From: a virus
Direction: 5' to 3' (one strand)
Virus record (IMG/VR): IMGVR_UViG_3300044614_000029
Coordinates: 1-33,242 of that record
Length of the DNA: 33,242 nt
The first letter of the stretch is position 1. The number at the start of each line of letters is the position of its first letter. This document shows positions 23,088-29,833 of the stretch, in pieces. A program made the translations under genes and the position numbers. The notes beneath the pieces are model-generated. The model saw only the letters and a program-made list of their open reading frames with translations, searched no databases and was not told the DNA's origin.

Positions 23088-24460
23088 GCGCCAGCCCTCA
23101 TTTGAATTCGTTTGCCAATCCAACCCATGACAGGCACCGCCATGCTGTTACCCAGCGCCTTGTACCGCGGGCCGTCAGGCGACTCTGGTGCTTTGCGCCA
23201 AGGGATGTTGGTATAGTTGTCAGGGAATCCTTGCAGGCGCTCGCACTCCACGGGCGTAAGGCGACGCACAGCCATGCTGACAGCGTGTACAGCAGCGACT
23301 TGGTTGGTGACTTCGGTTGATTGTGGGCTACGACTCGGATCGTTGGTGGCGGTCAAGGTCGGGGCTATTGGCTGAACCACACTCAACATTCCACCAGCCC
23401 TACCAGCAACTCGCATAGTGGGCGATAAATCATTAGTCGCATCTCTACCATCATCATTGCGACTAAAAGCAATCGGCTGCGCTACGCCCTGCAATACCAT
23501 ACCAATGTGGTCGCCATCTGTTTTGTCGGATCGGATCGTCTGCGACGTTGTAGATAGTGTCTGGTTATATCCATCAAACGCCATCGGCTGCGTCAACAAT
23601 GGCGGGTGCTGACCCTTTGCAAGCGTGAAGCATGGATCACCCGGCTGCGGGTTTGATCCGTTCTGCGGCGATGTTATGTTGGTCGTGTCGTAAACAATCG
23701 GCTGCGCGATCAAATCGGTCGCATCTTTGTAATCACGCGCCTTCATCGCACTAGCCGTACCATCATCAACGTATTCACCAAACGCAACCATGCGAGCGGT
23801 TACTGGTTGCATATACTCACCAGCGGCTAACTCAACGTCGCTTCCCCAGCCACCGCTATTAGCGCGTGCCTTAAAGGTTCCGGCAACTTTTTGCCCCGCT
23901 TCTCGGCTCGGCGCAGGATCCCGGCGCAGGCTTTCTGGCTCAAAAAGAACCTCGGCGGCAGGTCGCCAATCTCCAAGGTATCCGACAACGAACACACGAC
24001 GGCGGCGCTGGGCCACTCCGAAGTATTGAGCGTCAAGCACTCTGTATGCGAACCCATACCCGAGTTCTGCCAGCGCCCCGAGGAAGGAACCAAAGTCCCG
24101 CCCACCGTTGCTACTGAGAACACCCGGCACGTTTTCCCATACGCACCACTTGGGTCTAAAGTGGTCAAGAATCCCGCAATAGACAAGGGCAAGGTTTCCC
24201 CTTGGGTCTGCGAGTCCTTTGCGAAGTCCGGCGACGGAAAAAGATTGGCAAGGGGTTCCACCGACCAGAAGGTCAACTGTTCCAAGATCCCACTCCTTAT
24301 AGTTAGTCATATCACCAAGGTTTTTGACCGCTGGATAATGATGCGCCAGCACAGCAGCAGGAAAAGGCTCAATCTCTGCAAAGCCTGCAGCCTCCCAACC
24401 TAGCTGGTGCCACGCCACCGTCGCGGCCTCAATCCCCGAACACACCGACAAGTACCGCAT
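23084..24460 (-). CDS. DNA (cytosine-5) methyltransferase (458 aa)
   Basis: All core C5-MTase motifs are visible: motif I SVCSGIEAATVAW (5-17, SAM site), motif IV GGTPCQSFS (68-76) with the catalytic Cys71, motif VI WENVPG (108-113), motif VIII QRRRRVFVVG (151-160), and near the end RLTPVECERLQGFPDNYT and GNSMAVPVMGW (motifs IX-X). A long Ser/Asp-rich variable stretch between VIII and IX holds the target-recognition region. There is no cognate restriction gene nearby, so it is an orphan enzyme that probably protects phage DNA from host restriction. The start overlaps the RHH-like stop by one base. Confidence 0.93.
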   Translation of the reverse strand: MRYLSVCSGIEAATVAWHQLGWEAAGFAEIEPFPAAVLAHHYPAVKNLGDMTNYKEWDLGTVDLLVGGTPCQSFSVAGLRKGLADPRGNLALVYCGILDHFRPKWCVWENVPGVLSSNGGRDFGSFLGALAELGYGFAYRVLDAQYFGVAQRRRRVFVVGYLGDWRPAAEVLFEPESLRRDPAPSREAGQKVAGTFKARANSGGWGSDVELAAGEYMQPVTARMVAFGEYVDDGTASAMKARDYKDATDLIAQPIVYDTTNITSPQNGSNPQPGDPCFTLAKGQHPPLLTQPMAFDGYNQTLSTTSQTIRSDKTDGDHIGMVLQGVAQPIAFSRNDDGRDATNDLSPTMRVAGRAGGMLSVVQPIAPTLTATNDPSRSPQSTEVTNQVAAVHAVSMAVRRLTPVECERLQGFPDNYTNIPWRKAPESPDGPRYKALGNSMAVPVMGWIGKRIQMRAGA

Positions 24461-24639
24461 TACGCACCCAACAGTTTGTTCAGCCGATCCTGCGTGGTCT
24501 GGTAGCGCTTGCCATAGGCTTCCAGTATCAGCTCTTCCAGGATCGACACCCTGGTGCGGCGCTGTTCTGCAGCCGCTTGGTCTAGCAGCTGCCTTACCTC
24601 TGGCCGCATCCGCATTAAAAACATCTTGCCCTGTTTCAT
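24460..24639 (-). CDS. Small ribbon-helix-helix-like DNA-binding protein (59 aa)
   Basis: The start used here has a very strong ribosome-binding site (GGGGGAG, 3-5 bases upstream); a longer frame starting at 24744 would read through the promoter. The short N-terminal strand KMFLMRMRP is followed by helix EVRQLLDQAAAEQRRTRVSI and a second helix LEELILEAYGKRY, the Arc/MetJ arrangement. It is the first leftward gene from the control region and a candidate autorepressor. It overlaps the methyltransferase start by one base. Confidence 0.65.
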   Translation of the reverse strand: MKQGKMFLMRMRPEVRQLLDQAAAEQRRTRVSILEELILEAYGKRYQTTQDRLNKLLGA

Positions 24640-24651
24640 AACTCCCCCTTG

Positions 24652-24668
24652 TATATCGCCCGAATATA
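24652..24668. promoter_or_regulatory. Operator-like repeat 1
   Basis: ATATCGCCCGAATAT (24653-24667) has ATAT arms and overlaps the leftward -10 hexamer. It matches repeat 2 at 12 of 15 positions. A protein bound here would block leftward transcription. See also the paired CAAGACCG repeats. Confidence 0.5.
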
Positions 24669-24692
24669 ATTCCAAGACCGTAACATCGTCAA
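24663..24692 (-). promoter_or_regulatory. Leftward sigma70-type promoter for the early operon
   Basis: On the minus strand TTGACG (24687-24692) is followed after 18 bases by TATATT (24663-24668), giving a transcript starting near 24655 and a short leader to the RHH-like start at 24639. Both hexamers match the consensus at five of six positions. Confidence 0.65.
24673..24687 (+). repeat. CAAGACCG repeat, copy A
   Basis: CAAGACCGTAACATC matches CAAGACCGCAACCTC at 24783-24797 in 13 of 15 positions. Each lies downstream of an ATATCGCC element, 5 bases away here and 25 bases away in the second set, that is, with about two extra helical turns. Confidence 0.55.
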
Positions 24693-24742
24693 CGCTTGCC
24701 AATTTGACAGCACCTAAAATTATTTTGGTTTGGGGTGTTGAC

Positions 24743-24759
24743 ATATCGCCGAGATATAT
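24743..24759. promoter_or_regulatory. Operator-like repeat 2
   Basis: ATATCGCCGAGATAT (24743-24757) has perfect ATATC/GATAT arms. It follows a perfect TTGACA (24738-24743), but no matching -10 is found at normal spacing, so the rightward promoter is unclear. The half-site CCGAGATACA (24799-24808) repeats its right side at 9 of 10 positions. Confidence 0.5.
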
Positions 24760-24782
24760 GAGAGTCTCTGTCTACGGTCACT

Positions 24783-24797
24783 CAAGACCGCAACCTC
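24783..24797 (+). repeat. CAAGACCG repeat, copy B
   Basis: Second copy of the 15-base element, lying just before the recombinase ribosome-binding site. With copy A and the ATATCGCC elements it forms a duplicated module that could be an operator array or a recombination (res-like) site. Confidence 0.55.
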
Positions 24798-24819
24798 ACC
24801 GAGATACAGGGAGATTGAA

Positions 24820-25467
24820 ATGTCCAAATATGTAGCTTACTTTCGAGTTTCCACTGAGCGCCAAGGTCAGTCTGGCCTCGGCCTCGAAGCCCAGCAGGCA
24901 GCAGTCAAAGCCTACGCTGACGGCATCATTCATTCATTCACCGAGATCGAATCAGGCAAGCACGATGACCGGCCACAGCTGGCCGCTGCCATCGCCATGT
25001 GCAAAGCCACAGGCGCTGCTCTGCTGATTGCCAAGATCGACCGACTGAGCCGCCAGGCAGCGTTCCTGCTGACCCTGCGTGACTCTGGCGTGCAGATCGT
25101 TGCAGCCGACATGCCGCACGCTGGTACGCTTGAGTTCGGTATCCGCGCTGTTGTCGCCCAGCATGAGCGCGAAGAAATCAGCCGCCGTACCAAGGCAGCA
25201 CTGCAGGCAGCCAAGGCTCGCGGTGTCAAACTTGGTAACCCAAAACCACAGGCAGCAGCAGAAGCCGGTGCAGCCGCTGGCCGCGCCAACGCAGACGCAT
25301 TTGCAGCTCGCATGATGCCCATCATCGCCGACCTGCAGCGTGCAGGCATCACCAGCCTGCGCTCAATCGCAGCAGCGCTTACAGCTCGCGGCGTGCAGAC
25401 CGCTCGCGGTGGCCGTACCTGGGGCGCTGCCCAAGTCTCTAACCTTATTCAGCGGGGTGCAGTATGA
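24820..25467 (+). CDS. Small serine recombinase of resolvase/invertase type (215 aa)
   Basis: The N-terminal catalytic domain is intact: YFRVST (7-12) with nucleophile Ser11 and Arg9, LLIAKIDRLSRQ (68-79) with Asp74, Arg75 and Arg78, and the E-helix EREEISRRTKAALQAAKARG (116-135). The C-terminal part LRSIAAALTARGVQTARGG is the usual HTH for site recognition. The length fits Tn3/Hin-class enzymes, not large integrases. A ribosome-binding site GGGAGA precedes the ATG. It heads the rightward operon, divergent from the RHH-like gene. Multimer resolution or inversion are possible roles; an inversion partner site was not seen. Confidence 0.9.
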   Translation: MSKYVAYFRVSTERQGQSGLGLEAQQAAVKAYADGIIHSFTEIESGKHDDRPQLAAAIAMCKATGAALLIAKIDRLSRQAAFLLTLRDSGVQIVAADMPHAGTLEFGIRAVVAQHEREEISRRTKAALQAAKARGVKLGNPKPQAAAEAGAAAGRANADAFAARMMPIIADLQRAGITSLRSIAAALTARGVQTARGGRTWGAAQVSNLIQRGAV

Positions 25468-25544
25468 ACGACGATTTCTTTAACGGTTTCCTGTTCGGGA
25501 TCTTTGTTGTCATGGCCATGTTCTTTGTGGCGGGTGTCATATGA
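25464..25544 (+). CDS. Membrane peptide (26 aa)
   Basis: The frame reads MNDDFFNGFLFGIFVVMAMF and ends VAGVI, essentially one membrane helix with an acidic N-terminus. It is linked to both neighbours by ATGA overlaps (recombinase stop and next start), which argues that it is translated. Function unknown. Confidence 0.5.
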   Translation: MNDDFFNGFLFGIFVVMAMFFVAGVI

Positions 25545-25843
25545 TCACCGGCCAGATCTTGCGCGATGCCCAGCTGGCACTGTTCGAGCAACGCGACAGC
25601 GACTTCCTGGCTCAGTGCCGGGAAATAGCAGCTGAGATCTGCAGGCAACAAGGCTCGGTGTCCATCAACGATGTCCGAGCTGCCATCAACCTGCCTGCGG
25701 AGCTGCACCCATCAGTCCTGGGTGCCGTTTTCCGGGGTAAAAAATTCACAGCAATCGGCTACACAGAAGCCGCTCACAAAGCCGCTCACGCTCGCGTGGT
25801 GCGGGTCTATAAACTAACGGAGGAAACATGTCAGGCAAACTAA
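25541..25843 (+). CDS. Small winged-helix-like protein (100 aa), unknown
   Basis: Helical N-terminus (SDFLAQCREIAAEICRQQGS), then VSINDVRAAINLP, and LGAVFRGKKFTAIGYTEAAH with a possible wing. The arrangement of 'G-vsInDVR' with 'hPsvlGAvFRgKkF' is a frequent pattern of short proteins in phage replication and recombination operons. DNA binding is likely but not shown. It overlaps the exonuclease start by 16 bases. Confidence 0.5.
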   Translation: MITGQILRDAQLALFEQRDSDFLAQCREIAAEICRQQGSVSINDVRAAINLPAELHPSVLGAVFRGKKFTAIGYTEAAHKAAHARVVRVYKLTEETCQAN

Positions 25844-26784
25844 CACCGGATTACATGATGAGCGCCAGCCGCCTGCCAGCGCTGCTCGGGCTGTCTCGCT
25901 ACCAGACACCCAACGACGAACTGCAGTACAGCATTAACGCAAGCAAAGGCCTGCCACGCGAAGACAAACAGAACGAAGCGATGTCCTGGGGCGACCGCAT
26001 CGAGCGCCTGATCCTGCTGGAAACAGCCAAGCGCCTTGAGCTGCTCGAGCTCTCAACCGAGTTTGATTCGGCCTTCTTTCACAAGACGTTGCCGCTGGCC
26101 TGCAGCCTGGACGGCTGGGCGCATGGCCGTGGCCAGAAGATCCGCACCGACATGGACGCAGGCATTATCGTGGTCGGCCAAGATGAGATCATGCTGGACG
26201 GGTATGGCGTGCTTGAGGCCAAGCTAACCGCAGTGTCGCCAGAGGAAATGCCAGCGCTTTACCGTGGGCCTGTGCAGTTGCAGGCACAGATGGACATTAT
26301 GCAGGCCAAGTGGGGCGCAGTCTGCGTGCTGTACCAGGGAACGATCTTGCGCATCTTCTTGTTCGAGCCGCACAGGCAGACACTAGAAACGATCAAGACT
26401 GCGGTGCTTGAGTTTCAGAACAAGATTGAGAAGTACAAAGCCACCGGCGAGATTGACTATTACCCACCAGCCAACAGCAAAGATGCCGACCGTATGTACC
26501 CGGCAGCTGATGAGGCTGCGGTGGTCAACCTGCCTGGTCGCGCTGAACAGCTGGCCGACCAGATCCTAGCCGCCAATGCCGCCATCAAAGAGGCAGAAGG
26601 CAAGCGCAGCGAGGCAGAGACAGAGCTCAAAGCTATGCTGGGTCAGGCATCCAAAGGCACTGTCGGACGCTTCGAGATTCGCTGGCCGATGCGTAGCTAC
26701 AAGGCGACACCAGAGAAGGTGGTGCCTGCGAAGGACGCATACAGCATCAGACAATCAACCCTATCAATCAAAGAGGCACTATGA
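25828..26784 (+). CDS. YqaJ-type (lambda exonuclease family) recombination exonuclease (318 aa)
   Basis: The YqaJ/alkaline exonuclease signature is complete: MSASRLPALLGLSRY (11-25), SWGDRIERLILLE (53-65) with the helix Glu, LACSLDGWA (90-98) with a metal Asp, GVLEAKLTA (127-135) giving E-x-K, and VQLQAQMDIM (149-158) for the Q-x-x-Q-x-Q helix. The C-terminus has a helical region and a small beta part. It would resect double-strand ends so that the RecT-like protein downstream can anneal. It is followed at ATGA by a 57-residue gene. Confidence 0.88.
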   Translation: MSGKLTPDYMMSASRLPALLGLSRYQTPNDELQYSINASKGLPREDKQNEAMSWGDRIERLILLETAKRLELLELSTEFDSAFFHKTLPLACSLDGWAHGRGQKIRTDMDAGIIVVGQDEIMLDGYGVLEAKLTAVSPEEMPALYRGPVQLQAQMDIMQAKWGAVCVLYQGTILRIFLFEPHRQTLETIKTAVLEFQNKIEKYKATGEIDYYPPANSKDADRMYPAADEAAVVNLPGRAEQLADQILAANAAIKEAEGKRSEAETELKAMLGQASKGTVGRFEIRWPMRSYKATPEKVVPAKDAYSIRQSTLSIKEAL

Positions 26785-26954
26785 CCAAGATCGAAGAGGC
26801 GCACGCCAGAGCTGTTGTCGCGCTGCTGAATACATTGCCTGAATGTACCGAGGATCAAGCCGAAGAGATCGTCGAGTCATTCACCGCGCTTGTGCTGTAC
26901 ACCATTGAAGCATTCTTACCAGGAGACATTGATGACCAACCTCGTTACAACTAG
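26781..26954 (+). CDS. Small acidic helical protein (57 aa), unknown
   Basis: It reads MTKIEEAHARAVVALLNTLP and ends GDIDDQPRYN. The start overlaps the exonuclease stop (ATGA) and the end overlaps the annealase start by 23 bases. It is acidic and helical. No family recognised; the coupling suggests it belongs to the recombination unit. Confidence 0.5.
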   Translation: MTKIEEAHARAVVALLNTLPECTEDQAEEIVESFTALVLYTIEAFLPGDIDDQPRYN

Positions 26955-27894
26955 ACAGGGCTTCGCGCCTGCAACCTTTACCGAAGCCCGGCAGTTTGCC
27001 GAAGAGCTGGCATCGTCCAGCCTAGTACCAAAAGCCTACACTGGCAAGCCGCTGGATATACTGGTGGCCATGCAGTGGGGCGCAGAGATCGGCTTGGCAC
27101 CCATGCAGGCACTGCAAAACATCGCAGTAATCAATGGCAAGCCCAGCGTGTACGGTGACGCAGCAATAGCGTTGGTGCAGTCCAGCCCACATTGCGAAGA
27201 CATCGAAGAGTATTTTGAGAACGAAGGCACGCCAAACCCAGTAGCTGTCTGCGTTGCAAAGCGCAAAGGTCGCAAGCCAGTGGTTGCCAAGTTCAGCGTC
27301 GAAGATGCTAAAAAAGCTGGCTTGTGGAGCAAGCAGGGGCCGTGGACGGCGTACCCAAAGCGGATGCTGCAGATGCGAGCTCGAGGGTTTGCGCTGCGTG
27401 ATGCCTTTCCTGACGCGCTGAAGGGCTTGATCACAGTCGAAGAGGCGCAAGACTTCCCGCCAGAGGCCAAGCCACAGCCAGCCAAGAATATCACGCCGCT
27501 GCCATCTAACCCGCTGGATCGGATCGCACCACCACCACCGCCGGTAGATGAGTATGTGCCGGATCTGGAGGAAGCCGTTGTTGTAGTGCCAGCGCCAGCA
27601 GGTGAGTTCCAGCTGATGGTGCCAGGCAAGGACGGTGGCGAGCCGGTGGTCAAGTCTACCCACGCAACGCAGCTGGATTGGTCTGCAGCCTACGAAGAGC
27701 TGGCCGACAAGACCATGTCAGCAGGCAAGGCAAGCGAGCGTGACCGGATGACAGCGCTAAAAAATTTCAAGGAAGCGAACCAGGCGATGTTCAAACAGAT
27801 GGAGCCTGGTGCCATGCTGCAGCACTCGCAGGCCTACCAGAAGCGGCTGCGAATGCTGGGCGCTGAAATGAACAAGGAAAAAAATCCCGACTGA
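26932..27894 (+). CDS. RecT-type single-strand annealing protein (320 aa)
   Basis: The start follows AGGAG with proper spacing; an in-frame start 14 codons upstream has none. The core RecT pattern is clear: ATFTEARQFAEELASSSLVP (9-28), then PLDILVAMQWGAEIGLAPMQ and ALQNIAVINGKPSVYGDAA, and later GPWTAYPKRMLQMRARGFAL with DAFPDALKGLITVEEAQD. The C-terminal third is Pro-rich linker and a helical tail. It anneals the strands exposed by the YqaJ nuclease. The rightward operon ends here. Confidence 0.88.
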   Translation: MTNLVTTRQGFAPATFTEARQFAEELASSSLVPKAYTGKPLDILVAMQWGAEIGLAPMQALQNIAVINGKPSVYGDAAIALVQSSPHCEDIEEYFENEGTPNPVAVCVAKRKGRKPVVAKFSVEDAKKAGLWSKQGPWTAYPKRMLQMRARGFALRDAFPDALKGLITVEEAQDFPPEAKPQPAKNITPLPSNPLDRIAPPPPPVDEYVPDLEEAVVVVPAPAGEFQLMVPGKDGGEPVVKSTHATQLDWSAAYEELADKTMSAGKASERDRMTALKNFKEANQAMFKQMEPGAMLQHSQAYQKRLRMLGAEMNKEKNPD

Positions 27895-27944
27895 TAGCCG
27901 GGAAAACCCGCTGGTACTTTGGTTAGCGCAGGAGGGGCGCAGTA
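27895..27944. other. Convergent junction between the recombination and lysis operons
   Basis: Fifty bases separate the annealase stop from the Rz stop on the opposite strand. A small CGGG/CCCG hairpin (near 27900) has no T-tract on either side, so no clear terminator is visible. Confidence 0.4.
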
Positions 27945-28415
27945 TCAGCGGGGGGTGTTCCTCACTGCTTCGTATTGACGGATGCAGGTGTCGAGGGCTG
28001 ATTGGAGCTTTGCTGCGTCGGCGGCGTACCTTGCAAGAAACTCTCCATTTGCCCGATCCAGTTCCGCTCCACTCGCTCCACTGCAAGATTGGGAGGGATT
28101 GGACACGGCACCTGCCGTGGCGGCGGGGCGCTCGGGACGCTTGCGCAGGCTGTCAATGAGCCGGTCAGAGCGAGCATTAATATCTTTGATCTGTTCATAA
28201 GATTCCTTTCTTAACTCGTCAGCCTGGGCCTGTAGCTGCTGCTCCTTCTCGCGTGCAGCTGCCTGCGCCTTCGCATACTCTTCTGCCAGCTTGGCCTTCT
28301 CCTGATCCCACTGCGCCTGTACCTCGGCCTTACCTGCTGCCGAGCCTTTGACGTAGCCACCAGCGCCAGCCACTGCGACAGCGACAACGGCAGCGGCAAT
28401 GAGATAAGGATTCAT
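27945..28415 (-). CDS. Inner-membrane spanin subunit, Rz-like (156 aa)
   Basis: An N-terminal membrane anchor (PYLIAAAVVAVAVAGAGGYV) is followed by a long Ala/Gln/Glu/Lys coiled coil (about residues 28-80) and a looser C-terminal part with two Cys. This is the N-in/C-out pattern of i-spanins. An o-spanin gene is nested in another frame inside it, as in lambda Rz/Rz1. With Rz1 it fuses inner and outer membranes in the last step of lysis. Confidence 0.85.
   Translation of the reverse strand: MNPYLIAAAVVAVAVAGAGGYVKGSAAGKAEVQAQWDQEKAKLAEEYAKAQAAAREKEQQLQAQADELRKESYEQIKDINARSDRLIDSLRKRPERPAATAGAVSNPSQSCSGASGAELDRANGEFLARYAADAAKLQSALDTCIRQYEAVRNTPR
27962..28198 (-). CDS. Outer-membrane spanin lipoprotein, Rz1-like, nested in Rz (78 aa)
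   Basis: The sequence begins MNRSKILMLALTGSLTACAS: a signal peptide with lipobox LTAC (Cys18). The mature part is Pro/Ser/Gln-rich (SAPPPRQVPCPIPPN), as in o-spanins. It lies entirely within the Rz coding sequence in a different frame. A second Cys at about 32 may link dimers. The nested arrangement and lipobox make the assignment strong. Confidence 0.88.
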   Translation of the reverse strand: MNRSKILMLALTGSLTACASVPSAPPPRQVPCPIPPNLAVERVERNWIGQMESFLQGTPPTQQSSNQPSTPASVNTKQ

Positions 28416-28597
28416 TTCGGTGGAACCTTGGTGCCTTCCAGTTTCTTATGCACCTTCACATCGCGGCACACTTCCTTCTTAGTCTTCGGATCTTCCCGGC
28501 AGACCTTCTTCATTTCGCCACCAGCGTGGACGTTGAATGCTAACAGCAGGCTAGCGGCTACGGTTGCGGCCATGCGGATCAGTAAAAAATAGTTCAT
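28412..28597 (-). CDS. Secreted small two-cysteine protein (61 aa)
   Basis: A signal peptide (LLIRMAATVAASLLLAFNVHA, about residues 5-25) with a plausible VHA cleavage is followed by a basic peptide holding an internal repeat: KKVCRED (30-36) and KEVCRDV (41-47), with Cys33 and Cys44. It lies in the lysis cassette, overlapping the Rz start. It could be an accessory lysis or superinfection-blocking protein; no family recognised. Confidence 0.5.
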   Translation of the reverse strand: MNYFLLIRMAATVAASLLLAFNVHAGGEMKKVCREDPKTKKEVCRDVKVHKKLEGTKVPPK

Positions 28598-28605
28598 GGT
28601 TTCCC

Positions 28606-29037
28606 CTACAGTTCAGGTTGTGGTGCTGCTGGTGGTGCTGCTTTACCGTTGAAGCCTGCCGCCACGGGTGGTGGTGGGCTAGTCTCTAGCATGGGCTCGA
28701 CGCGCTGATGCACTGGTGACGGAGCCTTGGGTGCTGGTGGCTGCGGGTCAGTCCAATCGCTGGCCTTGCTAACACCAGGCGGTGGGTCGATCAGCTTGGC
28801 CACGCCATCTTTTCCTTTGATGGCCAGCAGGGTTGCCAGCGCACCGAGGATGTACTTCGACATGTCCGACAGCAACATAAAGAATTGCTTGTCAGCTGGT
28901 GCGATGGAGTTCATCGGCTGGGTGACGAACACCACCGAGTACATGGCCAAGCTCGACATCATCAACAGCACAGCACAGAAGGTTGTGCCAATGACTAGTT
29001 TGATGATCGAATCAATTTGATCTGGAGTCCATTTCAT
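28606..29037 (-). CDS. Holin candidate, two membrane segments (143 aa)
   Basis: Two hydrophobic segments (IIKLVIGTTFCAVLLMMSSL, about residues 11-30, continuing into AMYSVVFV; and MSKYILGALATLLAI, about 59-73) are followed by a Lys/Asp turn and a long Pro-rich cytoplasmic tail (about 80-143). The membrane topology and the place between the lipoprotein/endolysin and spanin genes fit a class II holin. The unusual length of the Pro-rich tail is a caveat. The start overlaps the stop of the lipoprotein gene by four bases. Confidence 0.6.
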   Translation of the reverse strand: MKWTPDQIDSIIKLVIGTTFCAVLLMMSSLAMYSVVFVTQPMNSIAPADKQFFMLLSDMSKYILGALATLLAIKGKDGVAKLIDPPPGVSKASDWTDPQPPAPKAPSPVHQRVEPMLETSPPPPVAAGFNGKAAPPAAPQPEL

Positions 29038-29213
29038 TTTTGTTCCTCCGGCTTAAAGTCAGCAGCTGGCACCAGCTGGTCGGGGCAAGTGCCGGTCACC
29101 GCGCAGGTCGGTCGCTGGCACTCAGGCTTGTTCCAGTTCTTGTTGTCCTGACATGGATAACGAAAGCGATCCTCACACCCAGCCAGCAGCAGCAAGATCA
29201 GCAGGTATCTCAT
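29034..29213 (-). CDS. Small lipoprotein in the lysis cassette (59 aa)
   Basis: It starts MRYLLILLLLAGCEDRFRYP: a short signal peptide with lipobox LAGC (Cys13). The mature part has five further cysteines and contains RYPCQDNKNWNKPECQRPTC and TGTCPDQLVPAAD. Similar Cys-rich lipoproteins occur next to endolysin genes of several podoviruses. Possible roles are lysis or superinfection exclusion. It overlaps the endolysin stop and the holin-candidate start (ATGA both times). Confidence 0.7.
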   Translation of the reverse strand: MRYLLILLLLAGCEDRFRYPCQDNKNWNKPECQRPTCAVTGTCPDQLVPAADFKPEEQK

Positions 29214-29833
29214 TTCACCCCCAGGACATGCAGCGCGTGTTTGTAATGCTTGATCCGGTCTTGCAATCCTATCGTGCCGCCGTTGATCCGCTTCGTCATA
29301 CCGAGGATGTCATCAGCGTCGGCGAATTTGTTTAGACCATTGGTCTCCCAAAACCAGCAAGCAGACTGTGCAGCGCCCTCGAAGGTGGCAAGATACTCAG
29401 GCACATCATTGATGTCCATCTCGACCGAGTCAGCAAATGCCTGGTAGTTTGAGCGACCGGTCAGCTGGATCAATCCGCGACCGATCCATTTTGCGGGATC
29501 AGATGACTGCTCATCGCCGTTACCCATGCGGCCAGCGTAGATCCGATTAGCGATTGCCGCCTGCTTGTTCGGCCTGCTCGCGTAGTCCTTGGCCATCTCA
29601 TCGGTGGGAAAGTATTTAGGGAATAACCTGCGCAGGGTTTCCCACTTGTAGTTGAGATTCTCTTTCAGCGCTGTGAAGTTGCCAGACTCATGTGCGCATT
29701 GAGCAATGAAGGATGCAATGCGCTGGGGCGTATTGATGTCATAGTCCGGCAGCAGCTGCTCCAGTGCGTTGTGCCAATAGGACACATACTTATTCCCTGG
29801 GATCAGTTGCCTCAGTTGGCTCTCTGTAAGCAT
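29210..29833 (-). CDS. Endolysin, glycoside hydrolase family 19 type (207 aa)
   Basis: The start at 29833 has GGAGG seven bases upstream, whereas the start ten codons earlier has no such site. The catalytic region is typical: IASFIAQCAHESGNFTALKE with Glu49 in AHES, a second acidic site in RMGNGDEQS, and the strand-loop GRGLIQLTGRSNYQAF. It lacks a signal peptide, so it depends on a holin. It cleaves peptidoglycan glycan strands and is expressed with the spanins. Confidence 0.92.
   Translation of the reverse strand: MLTESQLRQLIPGNKYVSYWHNALEQLLPDYDINTPQRIASFIAQCAHESGNFTALKENLNYKWETLRRLFPKYFPTDEMAKDYASRPNKQAAIANRIYAGRMGNGDEQSSDPAKWIGRGLIQLTGRSNYQAFADSVEMDINDVPEYLATFEGAAQSACWFWETNGLNKFADADDILGMTKRINGGTIGLQDRIKHYKHALHVLGVK

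Noticed and set aside
24640-24744. Longer N-terminus for the RHH-like protein
   Set aside because: It would be encoded by the promoter and operator-like elements, whereas the ATG at 24639 has a very strong ribosome-binding site.
24738-24766. Rightward promoter using the perfect TTGACA at 24738
   Set aside because: No -10-like hexamer at 16-19 bases; the TATATG downstream is too close. The hexamer may matter for other reasons.
24820-25467. Phase-variation invertase controlling the fibre genes
   Set aside because: No inverted repeat pair flanking fibre segments was noticed, and the gene is far from the fibres; a resolution role is likelier.
26890-26931. Longer N-terminus for the RecT-like protein
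   Set aside because: The internal ATG at 26932 has a proper AGGAG site and begins the conserved region; the extension has neither.
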